In this document: in pieces, positions 62,191 to 64,000 of the stretch
Numbering within the stretch: position 1 is the stretch's first letter
Layout of the letters: the number at the start of each line of letters is the position of its first letter
Assembly: GCA_036023115.1 (NCBI GenBank)
Contig: JAYKKT010000076.1
Location: 5,642,001 to 5,706,000 of the forward strand
Length of the DNA stretch: 64,000 bases
Reading direction: 5' to 3'
Source of the DNA: Brasenia schreberi
Lineage: Eukaryota > Streptophyta > Magnoliopsida > Nymphaeales > Cabombaceae
Notes under the pieces: model-generated
What the model was told of the DNA's origin: nothing
The model's input: the letters and a program-made list of their open reading frames with translations, nothing else
The model's database searches: none
Program-made: the position numbers and the translations under genes

Positions 62191-63686
62191 GAACTCTTGT
62201 ACTTAGCATACTTTTTACTTTTTCAAAAGTAGCATTTTTTTTTTATTTGAACCATTCATCCCTCCAACCGAAACATATCAATTAACGTGAATAGGCTAGT
62301 ATGTACATGAAAGTCTAGCAACTCACATTTATAGACATATATAGATAAATAGGCTGATATGATTGTCCATCTTTAAAAAATCTCAACCAACTATTTCAAG
62401 TATCTTCAAGAATGTGACAAGTATATAACATGGTAATTATAATAGACTTTTCTTTTATATATAAAGATGGTTTGGTTCAGTTTCAACCTTGGAGCCATGA
62501 TCCAAATGGCAAGACTTTTTTCCTATTAAAACCGAAGCAAGCCAAACCATTTAATGTTTGAAACCAACTGTTTGATAAGGTTCTATCTAATTGGATCGGT
62601 TTCCTCGTTTCCTTGAACACCCCAATGAGGGTGCCATCTGGAGCTGGTTCATGTACAGGCCCATTCTGCTTCCAGGCGATTTCTATTTCGCAAGTAAATC
62701 AAGATAACATTTGCAGTCAATCTTGTAGTCGTCCCAATTATAGGTGTAGCAACCAAAGCATTTTAACCCAACAGCAGGGCGTTGTAGTGCTGTTGCTGCT
62801 GGTAGGGAGTTCAACTCCCAAAAGGTGCATGTGTAATTGTGGGTGTTATGCTTCGGCCTCCTCTTGTAACGATAAAAAAAGCTATATCTGTATCAGAACA
62901 CTTAGGTCGGCACGATTACCCTCTTCATGGCATGCAACATTTCATCTGATAATATCCAATGGTACATGGCAGGACTATAAATATATATATATATATATAT
63001 ATGTAGGGAGAGAGACTATAGTCTATGCACTCAAATCTTCTTAAAGCTCTCAAGTGTCTGATCTTAAATATCAATGATTGAGATTTTTTAAGAAAGTATG
63101 AGATGTGTTTACCTATTTTTATATATAGAGAGAGAGATGGTAGTACATGCTCAATTCAATAAATGAATAATTTTTCTTAAACATCTCTACCGTTTGATCG
63201 TAACGATTACGGTGGAGATTTGAAATGATAAAGTAAAGTCTATCATTATCATTAAATGAATACATAAAGTACAATGGTACACTTATTTTTTGAGATTCAA
63301 ATCTCCACTGTTGAAAATGTTTGAGGAGGATTGAGCATTTATGAGGATTGGGCATGAATTAGTCTATATATACATACATATAGGGAGAGAGAGAGGTCAT
63401 AAACAATAGTGTCAATCTTTTCTCACTTTTGTGCTTGACATCGACCAGATCCAGTTAAGCATGTGCAATTGGATTGGGCAACTCGTCTTAAAATCATCAC
63501 GGGGATAGCAAGGGGCCTCCTGTACCTGCATGAAGATTCACGACTAAAGATCATTCACAGAGACCTTAAAGCAAGCAACATCTTGTTGGACAAAGAAATG
63601 AACCCTAAGATCTCAGACTTTGGAATGGCAAAGATTTTTGGATTGGATGAGACACAAGGCAATACAAGCAGAATCGCTGGAACATA
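48298..63686 (+). CDS. CRK: Cysteine-rich receptor-like kinase (CRK, DUF26), 3' end beyond window
   Basis: This is a membrane receptor kinase of the DUF26 family; relatives act in stress, immunity and redox-linked signalling. Exons are 48298-49123, 50519-50778, 50979-51189 and 63449-63686, with intron phases 1, 0, 1 and 2 that join without a frame break. The 511 residues present comprise a signal peptide (1-23, rich in Leu and Ala), two DUF26 domains with C-x8-C-x2-C motifs at Cys85/94/97 and Cys195/204/207, a Pro/Ser-rich hinge, a transmembrane segment (about 284-306) followed by basic residues, and the kinase. The kinase shows [10 protein letters not shown] (353-362), VAVK with Lys374, HRDLKASN (469-476, an RD kinase) and DFG (489-491). 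The sequence stops at RIAGT before the activation-segment end, so remaining exons lie past 64000. The ATG follows a GA-rich leader; an in-frame upstream TTG at 48241 is not preferred. No lesion is visible. Confidence 0.95.
49113..49308 (+). repeat. 98-bp tandem duplication carrying the exon 1 splice donor
   Basis: CAACTCAT(C)...AGTAAGTAATCTTTCTCTCT starts at 49113 and again at 49211, followed in both by GCAATTTTACCATTTGCTCG and TTACAGTCATTGGTAAACCT. Each copy contains a consensus donor (GT at 49124 and 49222). Using the second would add codons that hit TAA at once, so the first must be used for a functional receptor. Confidence 0.92.
49375..49485 (-). mobile_element. tRNA-derived SINE in CRK intron 1, with perfect target duplication
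   Basis: The tail reads, on the minus strand, GTATTAGGCTTGGGCCTCCT followed by TATAACCAAAAAAAAC, the family tail. The tRNA-like head is poorly preserved. The flanks TTCTCTTCGTATTT at 49361-49374 and 49486-49499 are identical 14-mers, direct evidence of retroposition. Confidence 0.88.
49500..50518 (+). other. Remainder of CRK intron 1
   Basis: No further element is recognised. The acceptor is TACTTAAAG with the next exon at 50519. A 77-codon frame at 49684 has no family resemblance. Confidence 0.7.
50817..50890 (+). mobile_element. Extremely 5'-truncated RTE LINE in CRK intron 2
   Basis: Only the last 74 bp of the LINE are present: GAAACATAGAATCCATGTAG, then GCCGACCCCTTCTAGTATGG and AAAAGGCTTAGTTG with a short T/G tail. 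Identical 16-bp target duplications GATATTTCTTAGACAT flank it at 50801-50816 and 50891-50906. Confidence 0.93.
51540..51935. mobile_element. GGAACC-rich tract, probable hAT-like element
   Basis: The tract is rich in GGAAC, GAACTG and AAACCG words. Its right end, read inverted, is AAGACATCGCTGGTTCCTG, close to the TAGACATG terminus of the family. The left end and target duplication are not resolved. Confidence 0.45.
52057..54962 (+). mobile_element. RTE-type LINE in CRK intron 3, inactive
   Basis: The endonuclease part starts near 52150 with [20 protein letters not shown], then [37 protein letters not shown] and EHLITYKSG. The reverse transcriptase part has [20 protein letters not shown] (53730), [13 protein letters not shown] (53950), [13 protein letters not shown] (54127) and [12 protein letters not shown] (54215, the ADD catalytic box). 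The C-terminal part reads [11 protein letters not shown] and [16 protein letters not shown], ending HIADPV. The 3' terminus is GCTGACCCCGTCTAGTGTGG and a TTG-rich tail. Compared with the 37.9-kb copy, about 80 bp are missing near 54349, the 5' leader is mostly missing, and stops and frameshifts break both domains. It is the best-preserved RTE in the window. Confidence 0.92.
54963..55143 (+). mobile_element. Second RTE 3' end in tandem
   Basis: Directly after the TTG tail of the preceding LINE, 177 bp of its 3' end repeat with a period of 183 bp. The copy contains AGTATTAAAAGAGCTAGAGG, CGACCACAAAAGTGTTGG and GCCGACCCCGTCTAGTATGG, then (TTG)n. It differs from the first copy by scattered substitutions. 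It is either an independent truncated insertion into the tail or a local duplication. Confidence 0.9.
55144..57000. other. Intronic, nothing recognised
   Basis: There is a (TG)n run near 55916-55942 followed by GAGAGAGA. No gene-like frame or transposon motif is supported. Confidence 0.5.
57001..58735. other. Intronic block with several medium-length frames, unassigned
   Basis: The composition is more balanced than the surroundings, and frames of 67-101 codons follow one another on the plus strand (57552, 57808, 58131) with one on the minus strand at 57199-57462. None carries a motif I recognise. The block may be a decayed transposon coding region. Confidence 0.3.
59043..59400. mobile_element. 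GGTTC-rich tract, probable hAT-like remnant
   Basis: Words such as GACTGGCTATTG, CAGTTTCAGTTGG, GGTTCCAAATC and TTGGTTCCACTTCC recur as in the other members of the family. Ends are not resolved. Confidence 0.35.
59900..60260. repeat. LTR-like GC-rich block
   Basis: GGTTGATCCGGCCCGAGGGT followed by CGGGTGCCGATCAC, and the GAC...GTGACA ending, look like the end of a plant LTR, from memory only. No partner is present. It lies just beyond the 3' side of the minus-strand copia fragment at 60.5-61.5 kb and might be its 3' LTR. Confidence 0.35.
60540..61480 (-). mobile_element. Ty1/copia RT-RNase H fragment
   Basis: On the minus strand, in order: the catalytic YFIVYVDDI at about 61455; [20 protein letters not shown] at about 61250; [12 protein letters not shown] near 61130; [10 protein letters not shown] near 60930; [20 protein letters not shown] around 60710; and NMLTKTIL near 60600. 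Each matches a standard copia landmark. The frames are shifted repeatedly, so the element is dead. The upstream RT region is interrupted by a GGTTC-rich tract at 61.6 kb. Confidence 0.88.
61605..61735. mobile_element. Short GGTTC/AACCA-rich tract
   Basis: CCAAACCATCAGTACTGGTTT and CTGAACCATGGTTC show inverted GGTT/AACC words like the hAT-like family. It sits within the copia fragment region. A similar tract occurs at 62465-62620. Ends are not resolved. Confidence 0.35.
62101..62188. repeat. Compound (TA)n(GA)n microsatellite
   Basis: About 23 TA units are followed by about 20 GA units. It is the inverse arrangement of the tract at 35.7 kb. Confidence 0.95.
62465..62620. mobile_element. GGTTC-rich tract, probable hAT-like remnant
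   Basis: GATGGTTTGGTTCAGTTTC opens a tract with AACCGAAGC, AAACCAAC and GATCGGTTTCC words. No terminal repeat or target duplication could be resolved. Confidence 0.35.
62748..62880 (+). mobile_element. tRNA-derived SINE in CRK intron 3
   Basis: Box B-like GGAGTTCAACTCCC is followed by AAAAGGTGCATGTG, then GTTATGCTTCGGCCTCCTCT and TGTAACGATAAAAAAA. This is the family tail. The head, around GTAGCAACCAAAGC, is diverged from box A. Target duplications are unclear. Confidence 0.75.
62975..63401. mobile_element. TA/GA-flanked hairpin elements (MITE-like)
   Basis: Three junctions of the form TATA(GGG)AGAGAGAG occur at about 63000, 63127 and 63385. The inner segment 63121-63400 contains inverted repeats: TCTCTACCGT (63184) with ACGGTGGAGA (63210), and GTGGAGATTTGAA (63212) with TTCAAATCTCCAC (63296). 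A related segment with TTCTTAAACATCT lies beside the microsatellite at 35.5 kb. Non-autonomous elements living in TA microsatellites are known in rice (Micron); relation to them is inference. Confidence 0.45.
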
Positions 63687-64000
63687 GTAAGTTCACTCAA
63701 TTTTGCAATCTGACTTTTTCTTGTGCAAATCATGTAAATACTGTTTTTTTGCAAAATAATTTTGAAATGCTTCATTTCTTCAGCAATACTTATCACTAAA
63801 TCATAACTGCGGTAACTCGTGTAGGTAGCCCTTTCTTTATGAACTGTCATTGCGAAAACTGAAATTCCCTGTGCATAGAAATGGGGAAGATGGATATGGG
63901 GCTTGTGGTTGTATTTATTTGAATGAACTCACACGGTTGTCCACAACCAAATAAAAAATGATTAATATGAATTCAGACCATTCATTTTGATATTAAATGC
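63687..64000 (+). other. Start of CRK intron 4
   Basis: The donor GTAAGT follows the split Tyr codon expected after RIAGT. The rest of the window is non-coding. Confidence 0.85.

Larger units (their letters stand above)
51190..63448 (+). other. CRK intron 3, 12,259 bp, transposon-filled
   Basis: The donor is TTCGGTGAGT (GT at 51190) and the acceptor CATCGACCAG (AG ends 63448). The split Asp codon (G/AT) is restored in the CRK motif LFDP...LDW, which supports one gene rather than two fragments. The contents are listed separately: an RTE LINE plus a second 3' copy, a copia fragment, LTR-like sequence, GGTTC-rich tracts, a SINE, and TA/GA hairpin elements. Confidence 0.88.

Noticed and set aside
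62613..63044. 143-codon plus-strand frame
   Set aside because: It runs through a SINE and a TA microsatellite, and its protein has no family resemblance.

Overview
The window is nuclear DNA of a flowering plant. The reasons are GT-AG introns, a cysteine-rich receptor-like kinase (CRK), a plant-type single C2H2 zinc-finger gene, RTE-type LINEs with TTG-rich tails, tRNA-derived SINEs, Ty1/copia and Ty3/gypsy debris, and small hAT-like elements. The density of decayed transposons and one 12 kb intron resemble genomes such as Nelumbo or the magnoliids. The species cannot be read from the sequence, and that comparison is inference only. I see no prokaryotic, organellar or CRISPR features.

Layout. 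1-2.3 kb holds an imperfect 1.3-kb tandem duplication. 2.8-5.2 kb (minus strand) is a two-exon C2H2 zinc-finger gene that carries two single-base frameshifts and a lost zinc-binding cysteine. 5.2-30 kb is transposon debris: gypsy protease and reverse-transcriptase pieces, an old copia element with both LTRs (about 17.5-22.7 kb, minus), a decayed RTE (22.9-24.1 kb), a gypsy integrase (24.2-25.3 kb, minus) and several tRNA-like SINEs. 30-34.7 kb holds interleaved minisatellites, a long CAGCC/AAGT-rich degenerate array and an LTR. 35.9-36.2 kb is a dead CRK kinase exon. 36.4-46.4 kb contains hAT-like elements with TAGACATG-type ends; one is a large foldback split by a near full-length RTE, and another carries a SINE inside it. 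A 437-bp tandem duplication lies at 42.5-43.4 kb.

48.3 kb to past the right edge is the one clearly intact gene, a CRK on the plus strand. Exon 1 encodes the signal peptide and two DUF26 domains, exon 2 the transmembrane segment and P-loop, and exons 3 and 4 further kinase subdomains. The exon phases join exactly. Intron 3 is 12,259 bp and contains an RTE LINE, a copia fragment, LTR-like and GGTTC-rich tracts, a SINE and a TA/GA-flanked hairpin family. Intron 1 holds a SINE with perfect target-site duplications and a duplicated splice donor. Intron 2 holds a 74-bp RTE stub with a perfect 16-bp duplication. Later kinase exons lie outside the window.

I found no multi-gene system. The interest lies in how the CRK locus and its dead relative have been shaped by nested transposition, and in the zinc-finger gene caught early in decay. 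All assignments come from reading the sequence and from memory of the families; no searches were run.
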